Under the pieces are notes generated by a model. It was not told the origin of the DNA and ran no database searches. It was given only the letters and a program-made list of their open reading frames with translations. A stretch of DNA of 64,000 nt, from positions 1,488,001 through 1,552,000 of the forward strand of contig JAVHKY010000056.1 of NCBI GenBank assembly GCA_035079385.1, read 5' to 3'. The DNA comes from Aspidiotus rigidus (taxonomy: Eukaryota > Arthropoda > Insecta > Hemiptera > Diaspididae). Positions 9,025 through 19,300 of the stretch are shown piece after piece. How positions within the stretch are numbered: position 1 is the stretch's first letter; each line of letters begins with the position of its first letter. The translations under genes were made by a program, and so were the position numbers.

Positions 9025-9115
9025 GCACAAAAAAGCCGGATGAATCGTCGAAAAAGCCAAATGAATCGTTGTCGGAGGTACCAAAAGAGCCGAATGAATC
9101 ATTGAAGGTACCAAA
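9025..9115 (+). repeat. Short tandem repeat coding-like for KKPxES units
   Basis: Three imperfect copies of a unit like AAAAGCCGGATGAATCGT, two of them followed by GAGGTACC or AAGGTACC, lie in a row. In one frame they read KPDESSKKPNESLSEVPKEP. They lie between the IDH3B-like block and the next predicted gene and may be a low-complexity exon or simple repeat decay. Confidence 0.4.
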
Positions 9116-9132
9116 TATTCAAATAGACCATA

Positions 9133-11045
9133 ATGAGTATTTATTACATCAAATCAATTCCCATTTTTTTTTTGGTCTTCTGGGTCTGTCGCTTTATTTT
9201 CTCAATGTATATGTTGTGTTTTTATAAGATGATTTTAGATTACACCAAAAATTTGAAGCGAAGTCAACTGTGTGAGGTAAAAAATGTGAATAACCTTTAT
9301 TGTTACTTAAATGTTCGCTGTTTGCATGTGGGATCAACGTTGCAAGCTTTCAATGGACAAATGAACGTCGATTTCGAAGAAAAACTGAAATTGAACGAGC
9401 TACCATGTAGTGTGAGAAAAATTTCTTATTCTATTCAATAAGTGTTCGATTTGTAAATTTTAGTTCGTCGCTACTTTCATTTGTCTATAAGTCATATTGT
9501 AACTCTTGTTTGATAGTCGCCAGCTGCTAGTACAAGTAAATGATTTTAATTTTGCATGAAAAAAAATATTGGGTTGTGTATTGATTAACCTTTTTAATTT
9601 CTTTTACGAGATCATATTCATCACTCAGTTCTTGAGCAATTGTTACAGTATTATCAAGATCTAATGCATCAATATCCATATTTTTCAACGAAAAAATAAG
9701 ATCTCATCATGGTTCAATAAGTTCAACAATAATATCGAAAATCGTGAAATTTTAATCAATTTAATTTTGAATGAATACAAGGATCTCAAAAGAGCAGTCG
9801 TAACCTTACTAATTTTGTTGTGTTTCAACTCTTTCTTGCTGGAAATCAATTTCTTAACGATCGATAGTTCTGTAGATTCTATGATTTTGTTCGTACTTTC
9901 TGGGTTGCTGTGACGTTATTAATTTTTCGAGACCAAATTCAACCTGATAATTTCTTGTTGTTTGATACTTCCAGGTTAACCCAGAGTTTGATCAATTAGT
10001 GAAGAGATTCCCAGAGGATAAGTCGTATCAGATGGGATTAGAAACCGCGCGGGTTTTCTTCGAGCCGCAACTAGTGAGTTCTAGGACGCAGTACAGTTCT
10101 GTTTTGAGAATATTTTGTCAGTATTTTTCTAACGATAGAAATAGTGAAAACTGAACGTGAATTTTGTTCGATGTTTACGAAATTGAATAATTATTGTGAG
10201 TTGATTGAACCAAAAATTACGATCAAGATGCTCAAATCTCTTCCCTGATTTCCTGATTCTTTTTTCTAACGCACGATAGGAATCCAATGAGTACTCGATT
10301 CTAAGCTATTTCTTGACGTCATTCGATACAAACTTTTGAGTGATAATTTATGATACAAAGATGAAAAAAATAATCGAAAAACGAAACGTAAATTCTGTTT
10401 TGAACGAATTTAAATTAGCTGATGAAAGTTTTTTCTTTTGAATATGATGTAGTCGTGCACCAAATTTAATTTCATGAACTCATTAAATTAATTTTTTTTC
10501 AGGGCCAGGAGCAAGAAAGATTCCGTGAAGTTCTATTTAGACGTGTATTACGTCAGCAAATCGAAGGTGTCGAAATCGAATTCAAAAAATTAGTGTATCT
10601 TGTCCAGGTTTTAAATTCAGACGCCAATGCCTTAAAGGAATGGAATCAACACCATCCGGGGCTAAATCTCCCCATAACATATGTGAAACCCTCATATCTA
10701 AAGATAAAATTTACCAACGGTGTCCTGGATATTATTCAAGAACAAAGAGAAGAAAAATGGTATTATTATTTGGATAATTCGCCGTCAGTCGACAAAAAAT
10801 TTATGCCTTGCTTCTTTAATTTTAAAGAAAAACTGCAAGAGCGTAATATAGACTTTAGAGTTGCAGCAAACCATACCGCACGGATTTATAGGATAATATC
10901 GAACCCGTTTCACGAAGAGAGCACATATCTATTGGACAAATATCCAAAAGACAAGCGAGTATCTATAGTAAGTAAAACAAATGAAGTAGTACGAGTGTTT
11001 ACGGATGGCTTGGATATTCTAAAAGAAGAAGAAAAAACCAACTGA
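9133..11045 (+). CDS. Predicted 3-exon cargo gene A, membrane-anchored protein of unknown function
   Basis: Predicted exons are 9133-9411, 9975-10073 and 10503-11045. Introns begin GTGAG and end CAG, and all junctions are phase 0, giving 306 residues and a TGA stop. Residues about 8-31 form a hydrophobic stretch (IPIFFLVFWVCRFIFSMY core), suggesting a signal anchor. An alternative start at 9229 would remove it. The rest is soluble-looking, with LVKRFPEDKSYQMGLETARVFFEPQL in exon 2 and EWNQHHPGL and KDKRVSIVSK in exon 3. I recognise no family. The spliced structure and higher GC differ from the left-half viral ORFs, so it looks host-derived although it lies within the Polinton ends. Exon prediction is from splice consensus and open frame only. 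Confidence 0.5.
9527..9679 (-). CDS. Short antisense ORF (50 aa) in the first intron of cargo gene A
   Basis: ATG at 9679 on the - strand opens 50 codons. The first 30 are acidic and protein-like (MDIDALDLDNTVTIAQEL), and the tail is AT-driven. It may be an exon start, because GTAAAAG occurs after codon 24, or a relic. No family is recognised. Confidence 0.2.
   Translation of the reverse strand: MDIDALDLDNTVTIAQELSDEYDLVKEIKKVNQYTTQYFFSCKIKIIYLY
10146..10475 (+). repeat. Copy 1 of a roughly 300-bp duplicated intron segment
   Basis: This stretch in the second intron of cargo gene A is closely similar, in the same orientation, to 11312-11605 downstream of that gene. Shared blocks include TTCGATGTTTACGAAATTG and GTGATAATTTATGATACAAA. 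It shows that part of the cargo was duplicated in tandem. Confidence 0.65.
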
Positions 11046-11311
11046 TGTAATGATTTTATATTCTCCTTTCGTGAGACTGTATATTTTTATTTGAAATTTA
11101 AAAATATCAATTTACTATTTTTGTTGCGTACTCATTTTTGAATACGTGCACAGATTCCGCTGAAAATATCTTATAATTCGAAGAAAAAGTTTTTGTAGAC
11201 ACTGATTGGTTACTGCTCTAGAGAAATAGTACATCTTGTACCTCTGAAGTGACCTGGGAAAAGTTAGCACGTTTTGTGGTTTACATTCTTCGTTAAGGGT
11301 TCTATCAATAA

Positions 11312-11605
11312 TGAAAACAGAATGTGAATTCTGTTCGATGTTTACGAAATTGAATAATTATTGATTTGATGAATATCACTCTTTGTGATTCTTTTTTCTA
11401 AGCTATTTCTTCACGTCATTCCATACAAACTTTTGAGTGATAATTTATGATACAAAGATGAAAAAAAATAGTTATTTCTCGATTCCTATCGATCGAAAAA
11501 CGGAACGTAAATTCTGTTCGAACGAATTTAAATTAGTTGATAAATGTTGTTTCTTTTGAATATGATGTTGATAAATACTCAGCCGTGCATCGAATTTAAT
11601 TTCAG
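11312..11605 (+). repeat. Copy 2 of the duplicated intron segment
   Basis: See 10146-10475. This copy also ends in ATTTAATTTCAG, an intact splice-acceptor-like end, suggesting that an exon-intron unit was duplicated and its exon then diverged. Confidence 0.6.
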
Positions 11606-11738
11606 TACGGTTGAATTCTCATTTTTTCCCATATGTTGAGCGTTTTGTACGAAATTCAAGGAGTAACGAGGATATTTTCACGCCACTATTTTTTATTCAA
11701 TGTGAGGTTTCTTTCGTTTGAGCTAAGAAGACGAATCA

Positions 11739-12075
11739 TTGGATTACACGTCATTTGCCCGAAGAAATATCCCCGAAAACTCGATGTCCAAAAACAATCT
11801 GCCTGAAGAAGAAAACCCGAAAACAGAAATCCTGAAACAAATCGCGCGAAATAAAATATTAACTCCAACGCCTACGAGATTTTCGCACAGAACGTCATTT
11901 GTCCTTGACGAGGAAGTGTACTTCCACAACGGTATACGCGAGTCAGCTACTGTGTATCAAAATTGTCTCGACAACTAGTTGAGTGTGCACAGATTCAAAG
12001 CATGAAAATTATCGAAGTTGTCCTTGATGAGGAAGTGTACTTCCACGAAGGTATACACGAGTTGGCTTCTGTCAT
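11739..12075 (+). other. Decayed repeat tract: spaced CCCGAA motifs, then a duplicated VLDEEVYFH segment
   Basis: From 11757 to 11850, CCCGAA/CCTGAA motifs recur at irregular 10-25 bp spacing. At about 11900-11953 and 12019-12072 a 54-bp segment occurs twice (period about 119 bp) and reads VLDEEVYFHNGI and VLDEEVYFHEGI. The preserved reading frame between the copies suggests past coding, perhaps an exon of a cargo gene. No family is recognised. Confidence 0.4.
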
Positions 12076-12282
12076 TATGTACGAGTATATTGAATTTTTT
12101 TGTTGGAGTGAACGGACGGCACAATTTCGAACGTTAGTGCTCCTCCAAAGACAATTTGCTCGTTTAGGTCTTTCTTGTACAAGTATTTACGATCAATTAT
12201 ACGTAACCTGTATATTTTCGATCAATTATACAAAGTGTTAATGTGGATGTCTAATTTAATATATTTCATATTTTCTGTTTAG

Positions 12283-13263
12283 GATACATTAAGAAGTAAT
12301 AGTTTAAGAGTTGTTGTCGTCCCGTATATACTGATGAAATTCGAACTATATAGATTAAACTGGGAAGTAAAAGGAACAAATTCCCCTTAGTGAGTTAGAA
12401 ACGTTCGATGCAGACTACGAGAACAGAGTATCAGCTGTCGATGATTAAGACGTTTCTTGCAAACATAACGTCTTGTGCGAACCTTTGTTTCTTTTGTTTG
12501 AACTCCATTCAGTCTCCTCATGATATTTTTCACATTTTTTGGATTTTTTTGTTTTCAATGTTTGAAAACTTACTCCAAAGAAGATTTGTTTTCTAGTAAT
12601 GGTAAGATGCTTCGCTGAACTTTGTATATATGTCAATTAATCGTATCTACTTTAGAAAAAAGAGGCGTTCTTTGCTGGAAAATTTATAGAATTCTGGGGT
12701 GATGGATTTTACTGTGGACTTACCTTGGTAAAAATGACAGACAGGTGATTTTCTCTAAAAAATACCTGAAATAATGTCTCAACAATTTCTGAACGAGTCT
12801 GATCTTTTTTTTTTTTTGAAGCTTATTTTCTGTGAGATTGATATAGTTTTTCGGGTTTCTTTTGGGTTATTTGAGCTACGAAGACGAATGAGAATTGTTT
12901 TCAATATTATTTTATTCTTTCGTGTTAATCCGATTTCAAATAACTCGTTGAACAATCTATGACACAGTAGAAGTCTTCTTCTGGTTCGTCATAAATGTGA
13001 GTGTTGTGTTAGGGCATCGTTCTAACTCGTGTATATGACATTCTTAATTGGTTTTTCAGAAAGCAAAAGATCAAGAAATTCTTAAAATGAAGCCCATACT
13101 AACGATAAGAAAAAATACAGAAATTTGGGAGGGGCTTTTAGCCCCAGAGCTAAGAGACCCGAATTCCGTTTTCAATCATGCTGTGATCAAAAATACCAAA
13201 CAACTGATGGACTACCATGAAGCGAAATGGACTGTTATCCTGTTCTCGTCAAGGACATCGTGA
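12283..13263 (+). CDS. Predicted cargo gene B, three phase-0 exons, unknown function (5' end uncertain)
   Basis: Exon-like blocks are 12283-12366, 12656-12727 and 13060-13263. Each starts after TAG or CAG and the first two end before GTAAAA, and all are phase 0. Together they encode about 95 residues ending in FSSRTS and TGA. Block 1 reads VVVVPYILMKFELYRLNW, block 2 FFAGKFIEFWGDGFYCGLTL, and block 3 is charged (KAKDQEILKMKPILTIRK). I recognise no family, and no start codon is assigned. AATAAA follows the stop directly and a 12-A run lies 20 bp further on. It could instead be the 3' part of the same transcription unit as gene A or the IDH3B-like blocks. Confidence 0.4.
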
Positions 13264-13265
13264 TG

Positions 13266-13303
13266 AATAAATTTTATACCTACTGTTATTTAAAAAAAAA
13301 AAA
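13266..13303 (+). promoter_or_regulatory. AATAAA signal followed by a 12-A tract
   Basis: AATAAA at 13266-13271 is followed 20 bp later by twelve A residues at 13292-13303. This is the spacing of a real mRNA poly(A) tail copied into DNA, although an encoded A-run is possible. Confidence 0.5.
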
Positions 13304-13788
13304 TCTGATGCGCTAACCATCAGTAATTTGGTTGAAATGTGACCGAACTAAGTGTTAAATCATGACGTAGTTACGAGAAAATAAATACAGACCGAACTAG
13401 TTGTTGCGGCCATAAGACCGAATGAGTAAGAGAGAGAGAATCTAAATCGTTATCATACGATGCATGAATGATTGACGTATGTACGTTTCATACTCTGTAT
13501 ACTGACTGCGTAAACGCTCGCGCTTCTCGTTGTTGCGGCTATAAGACCCGATAAGTAAGAGAGAGAAGGTTCTGACCACACGTGGGTGCTATTGATATTT
13601 AATAAGACCTAATGAGTAATAGGTTCTGTCGTGCGCGGTATAACTCTTCATATCTGGTAATGAACACGTGTTGTATGCAATGATGACTAGAAGATGTTCG
13701 ATTGCAGATCCCTATTGTATACGAAGTAAAATTGTGGTGACTAGAGTGATAGAATAACGTGTTATAATGAGTTCTCTTTCAGAAATAG
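13304..13788 (+). repeat. Spacer with degenerate direct repeats next to the right TIR
   Basis: A unit reading GTTGTTGCGGC, ATAAGAC, GAGTAAGAGAGAGA occurs near 13399-13440 and 13530-13570, with a weaker third copy near 13590-13620. No gene is visible. The composition differs from both the viral and the cargo parts. Confidence 0.5.
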
Positions 13789-14108
13789 AGTCAGAATGAA
13801 TATGCAGTCTAGGAAATTATAATTTTTAAAAAGTCTATTTTCTTATACCAGATCGGCGATTTTCTCTGAAAAAAGTCTGAAATACAAGTCAGAACCAATA
13901 TGTAGTCTAGAAACTTACAATTTTAAAAAGTCCATTTTCTTATACCAGATCGGTGATTTTCTCTGGAAAAGTATGAGAAACGAGTAAAATAATGTCTGAA
14001 TGTTTTTGGGAAACGTTTGTGCATTAATTTTTTTTTGGAGTGTATTTTTTGTTAATTTAATGAATTTTTATCATAGGGAAAGTGTACCAAAGACCCGCCT
14101 GTACTACT
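13789..14108 (-). repeat. Right terminal inverted repeat of the Polinton
   Basis: This is the reverse complement of 283-602, ending in GTACTACT, with two of the internal sub-repeats. CATATT follows at 14109-14114. Confidence 0.85.
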
Positions 14109-14114
14109 CATATT
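14109..14114. repeat. Right 6-bp target-site duplication (CATATT)
   Basis: It is identical to 277-282 and lies immediately outside the right TIR. Confidence 0.85.
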
Positions 14115-16351
14115 ATGTAATCACTATACTGAATTTTTATATTTTGTCAAAGTCTGGAGAAAATTCCTCCAAATTTAAATACGCCAATGTTTAAAGTCAA
14201 TTAGAATGAAAGTTTCGTTTTCCTTTTATTGTGTTCGTTGTTGTTGGTCCCCCTCTTCCTCTTCCTCATCCTCTTTTTTTTTTTTTTTTTTTTTGAGAAA
14301 AAGGTTAAAATCCGGACGTCGTGGTCAAAATATTCAACGATCCTATAGAACCAAAGCCTCTTATGGTAACAAGCCATGAACGTAAAATTGGCAACTGTAC
14401 AACCGTGGACGAACTATTAAATTATAGCCTCTTATGAGAGAAACAATTTTAGCGGCTGTATCTCAAGAAATATCGAGTTCCATGAACAACTGAAGGAATT
14501 AAAAGATGTAGCTCTTGAAATTTTCTTTCAATAAAGGTTTAAAATTGGAGAGGTGTTTGACATGTAAATGCATGAGCTGGACGCAGCGTTGAGTTGCATT
14601 TCTACGTTCATGGGTTGTAAAATATAGGTGGCTTTGTTGGAACCACGGTTGGAACCAACTTATTTTTCAGTCACTCAATTCTTCTGACTCTTCTGATCTA
14701 CCTACGCTACGCCGATATGTGCTTCATCGTTTAGGCTATAGCATCATTTAGTATAGACTGTGTTGAGCCGTTTCCGTTACAGGTTGAATGATGATAATGA
14801 ATCAAACTTGACGTGTAGTTACCCTCCCTTTTTAATGAATAGGCGCCATCGTATCGGCGGACGAAATATAAAAAATCTACATACCTATTGCTTCTATAAA
14901 TGCAGATAATGGCCACTCAGTTCCAGTAATTGGTTTGACTTCATATTAAGTGTGCAGTTGTGCAGTAGCGTATTCGCCTACAACAAGAAATTCTAATGAA
15001 AAACATAAGAATAAAATACACTATGTATTGTACAATAGTCTAAAGCGCTTAAGTTTTTATTTGATAAGTTACTTGTACGGTTTGTTCAATATTATAGTGT
15101 TTTTCACTCTTGTGTTTTCCATTAAAATATCCCGCAATATCTTCCTTCGATTAACTCAAAAAGAATTTTAAAGGTGGTATCAAGTCATGAAAACCAGAAT
15201 TTTTCACAACAACTTTCTGTTTATTTTATTTTGGTCTCTGCACACTTGCTTAGTTCATGTTTTGGAAGTTGTATTGGAAACATTCTCGATTCTTTTCGCA
15301 TCCCGAAGAGCAGACGTTACGCAAATAGCATTGCACGTCGCCGTTTTTTTTCCTATCTGAACTGAAAGAAGTGATAGTACGCTAATTTGTATAAAGTTTG
15401 GGTGAAGTGAGAGGAAAGGGATGGGAAAGAAGAATAATTAACAGAGAGCAAGCGGAGAAGCTTCTATAAAATTTGAGAGATAAGGGAGGCAACATTACGG
15501 CTCATCATTTTGATCAAAATTCGAAAATCCTAAGGTTTTCATTTTACGAGTACAAACCCGGTGGTTTGTGAAATTAAAACTCGAATTTTTGACCGTTTGT
15601 AAAATAAAAACCTCGAATTTTCGAATTTTGATTCTATCGAATTGTTCCTTTGTTCACTTATTTTTCACTATTGTTTGGCCTTCAACTTGATATAACCAAT
15701 TTTTTGATTTCTAAACAAATTTGAATTCATAAGTAAATACTCTCCTCGTCAGAGACAGTATAAGGCAATGTCGGAAACTCGACGTCACTTCACTAGGTGG
15801 TTTATGTTGTCAGTCCCATAAGGAACACTTTGATCCGAAGTTTTATTTTTCAAATAACTAATTGAATAAAAATTTCTGTGGAAAATCATGAGAATGAAAG
15901 TGATAGAGGTTCAAATTACCTTTAATTTGAGCCCAGTTCAAATATCTTTGTGCGATTTTTTTTTTTTATCATCTCCCATGAAGAAATGTAATTATTCTAT
16001 CTTTGTAATTGACCGTACTCAGGTATGATTTCATTTATTGATTTCTTTATTCTTTTTCCTTTTTATAGGTAAAAACAACCGTCGGTTGTAGTGGTATTCA
16101 TCAATTCATCAATAAATTTTCCTGGTCAGTCAAACAACGTTCGGAAAATTCATTTATTCAAATATTTATGTGTTCAACCTGTGTATTGAAATATTCATTG
16201 AATGTCAACCTTTCATCGTTTGTATTCCTGATGACATGTGACATCAATGTTGAAGTTGATTATCCCGAGCCATGAATGATGAGTCAACAAGATGTCCGGA
16301 CAAAATTTTACCTTCTCTCTATGAAACGATGTCCAGTATATTAATTGGCAG
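14115..16351. other. Gene-poor DNA between the Polinton and the MICAL-like gene
   Basis: A pyrimidine-rich microsatellite (CTTCCTC repeats, then about 22 T) lies at 14250-14294. I could not find CH- or LIM-domain exons of the MICAL-like gene here. A short open stretch from ATG 16273 ends 80 bp later and is not a convincing first exon. Confidence 0.4.
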
Positions 16352-19300
16352 GAGATAAATTCTTTTTAATAGGACAGACGAGACAATCTCACAATACAGT
16401 TAGCAAACACTCTTTGTCTATGAACTCAGAAACTACGCTGTCAAGAGTATCACATGAGAAAATGGATCTGTACCAAAAGCAAAATAGCAGAAGAAACAAA
16501 AATTTTGAGAATGATGACACAAGTACATTATGTGTATCTATCGAAAAATTACCCTTGAATGATCAAATGTCACGTGATGCAAGTGATCCTCTGTCTCCAT
16601 ATTGTTCGGACTTGAAACCTTCAAATCCGCTGTCGGCGTCATTGCTTTCTTCTAGTGATGACTCTGTGTATGCAAAACGTTTGTCTTATAACCAAGCTGT
16701 ACATCAAGGTTCTGGAATGAGTTCGCCTTCATCATTGGCCTTAAATGTAAAGCAGAATGGAAATCAGTATCTTTTAAAAAGCAAGTTGCAATTTGATGAC
16801 AAATTTCCAAGACATGATTTAATTGAGGTAAGAGAATCAAAAGAAGTGCAAGAGATGAAGAACCATTGTATTTTACAGGATGAGGCCATAGAGTTACTTG
16901 AAAAGTGTGCTGTGAATATTTGCAAAGATTCAATTCCCATTGAACGGAAGGATTGTAACAGTGTCAGTAATAGCGTCCCTCCAACTTACAGTGTCAGTAA
17001 TTTCAATTCTAAATTTGATGCTACATTTGTTGGTCACGCTGAATCCGAGAAGAACAGTAATGATGAAGATGAAACTAAGAATGTTGAAGATCATAGAAGT
17101 GAACATATTAATGCTGTTATTTTTGGGACTAGAACACCAACGCCTTCCGATTATCCAGAAGAACTGAATCCATTTGCAGAAGACAGCATAGATGAAAAAA
17201 TCTCCTTAAATGAGCAAAAACTAGAAAGTAAAAAGGAAGAATTGGTCGCTGACCACAATCCTTTTGAAGACGACAAAGGAGGGGACGAGAAGATGAATTT
17301 TAGAATAGAGGAATTAGAATCGAAGACAAGCAATCCTTTTTGGGATGCCAGTGATGAAGATGAAGCCATAGAGGAGGAGGAATCAAGACTAAATAGTGAA
17401 ATATTGAGAAACAAATCGTGCAACAAGGTGCCTGTACCCTTACCAAGGTATGTTACTTGAAATCATCTATGAATTTTTTCGATATTAATTATTGGTAGGC
17501 AGAAACGCGTTCTCTCCGCATCATTGCATGAGACATCGACGTCATGATAACCGCCAACGCTCTGGGAGTATGGCAGCGCAAGAAGAAGAAACTGAGATTG
17601 AAGGGAAAATTATATCAAAAATGAAGAAAGGAAAAAATTGAATTATAATAATTATAATGCAAGGAAAGATGAGGTTTTGATGAAATACTATAAGCTAATT
17701 TTTGGAAGTCAGAAGTTTAATATGAAAGTATTGATTGACCGTTCACAGAATTCTTAAATCAATTTTTTTTCAATCCAAAATAGTTGTTTCCAATATTCTT
17801 TATTTTCTTCTTCTTTGATTTTGAATGACGTACTATTTATTCATGTTACATTATTATCTGTTGGTCTTTTAAAAAACTTGTATATACCTTTCTGTATGCA
17901 GATTCAAAATACAAAGTACAGTACAATTACCCGAGTTGAGCCCAAGACATTCTGTCAACTTCTCTCCTACCCCGTGCAGTAAATTTCAAGATAATTCAAG
18001 CGAATTGATTTTCCAAAGTGAATCAAAATCTACTCCACAAAGGAAAAAAAAAGCACCTCCTCCACCCACTGTCATAGCACCCAATCAAGTAATGAGTCTA
18101 ATACCTACTAACTTTCATCATTAATTGTGTGTACACACATTTTTGAACAGAATAAAAAGTAATTGTCTCTAAATTTACATCACAGCATTGCACCAAGGAC
18201 CAAGAATCCATTTCTCCAATGTTGGAAAAAGAAATCTCTCCCACTGCCGGGCCAGGTGTTACAAACATTGCAAAAGAAGATTTGACATCAGTAGGTAAGC
18301 TCAGTAAATATTATGATCAATGGACTGATCTTATTATTTCTATAATTTTTGCCTCAAATAAGTAATAAAATTGTAAGGCCTTTTTGAGTTAATAACTTGA
18401 TATATTAAAGTTGTAGGTACTATATTTCAGAAATATTGTGATAAATTTTGTTATTCAAATTTGTATTAATGCAAAAACCATCAGTAATTGCCCACACTAT
18501 TCCTATTAAACCTCCAATTTCTAATAAATATATCATTCAATGCAGCAAATATGTCACCCTAATATTGTTGCAAAAAGCACAGGCTTTATTCGCTAATAGT
18601 AGGGTCCTCTCAGTTCCACGCGCACATTCAAGTGCCAAAAAAGGGAAGAAAATAATGATTATGAATATTTCTGCCTACTTTGCAGGAGATTTTGTTATTT
18701 TCTGTATTTTTGAATGAGATGAAACACTTTTCACAAACGTAATAGTATTTATTATATTTGTAACAAAACTAAATTCCATTCAGAGGAAAGGACAACTGAA
18801 TTGTGTTTGTTGGAAATACATTCCTTAACTGTGAAGTCATTGGAAAGACTTACAAGATGGAGTCATAGATCATTTCCATATTCTTGAGGGAAAAAGAGTG
18901 ATTGCGTGAATATTATGTATAGGATGCTTCAATTTCAAATTTAGATGGATTAATGATCAGTATTATCTATCAATTGTTGGAGAATAGCTGGCCAATGGTT
19001 GCTAAACTTTTCTCTTAGTGTAGTTACTACCAAAAATTAACTTCGACCCAGTTTGTTGACTGTTTGTGAGTTTTTAAACAAATAATCCATCATGCATACT
19101 TCTATACTCCAAATTTTTCTTTTATTGACCTGTGTTTGTTAAGTTGGGTTGTTCTTGCCTCTGGAGGTTGATATTGCTTACCTTCGAGCGGTTTTCCCTC
19201 TTTCTTTTCATAGGAGTGCGGCCTAATATCGGAAACGCGGGAAAGAGGAAAAAGGGTCCAGCACCTGCTCGGCCCACGGCGCTACGACGAACAGTTAAGA

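Larger units (their letters stand above)
283..14108. mobile_element. Polinton/Maverick-type element, 13.8 kb, with TIRs and 6-bp TSD
   Basis: Both ends are intact. It starts AGTAGTACAGGCGGGTC and ends with the reverse complement, with about 320-bp terminal inverted repeats and CATATT on both sides. Polintons are large DNA transposons related to adintoviruses that replicate with a self-encoded, protein-primed family B DNA polymerase; that polymerase is present at 1489-5718. The near identity of the TIRs suggests a fairly recent insertion. The left half (about 700-7950) is dense with AT-rich intronless ORFs. The right half (about 7950-13300) has spliced, host-like exons. Retroviral-type integrase, FtsK/HerA-type ATPase, adenain-like protease and capsid genes were looked for among the open frames and not found. 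The copy therefore appears unable to integrate by itself and may be a chimera in which host DNA replaced the structural and integration module. Confidence 0.85.

Noticed and set aside
16652..17426. Opposite-strand ORFs within the large MICAL-like exon
   Set aside because: The + strand frame has NPF motifs and splices into the bMERB exons; the - strand frames are shadows.
18448..18717. 89-codon ORF in a MICAL-like intron
   Set aside because: It lies within an intron defined by two well-supported exons and resembles no protein.
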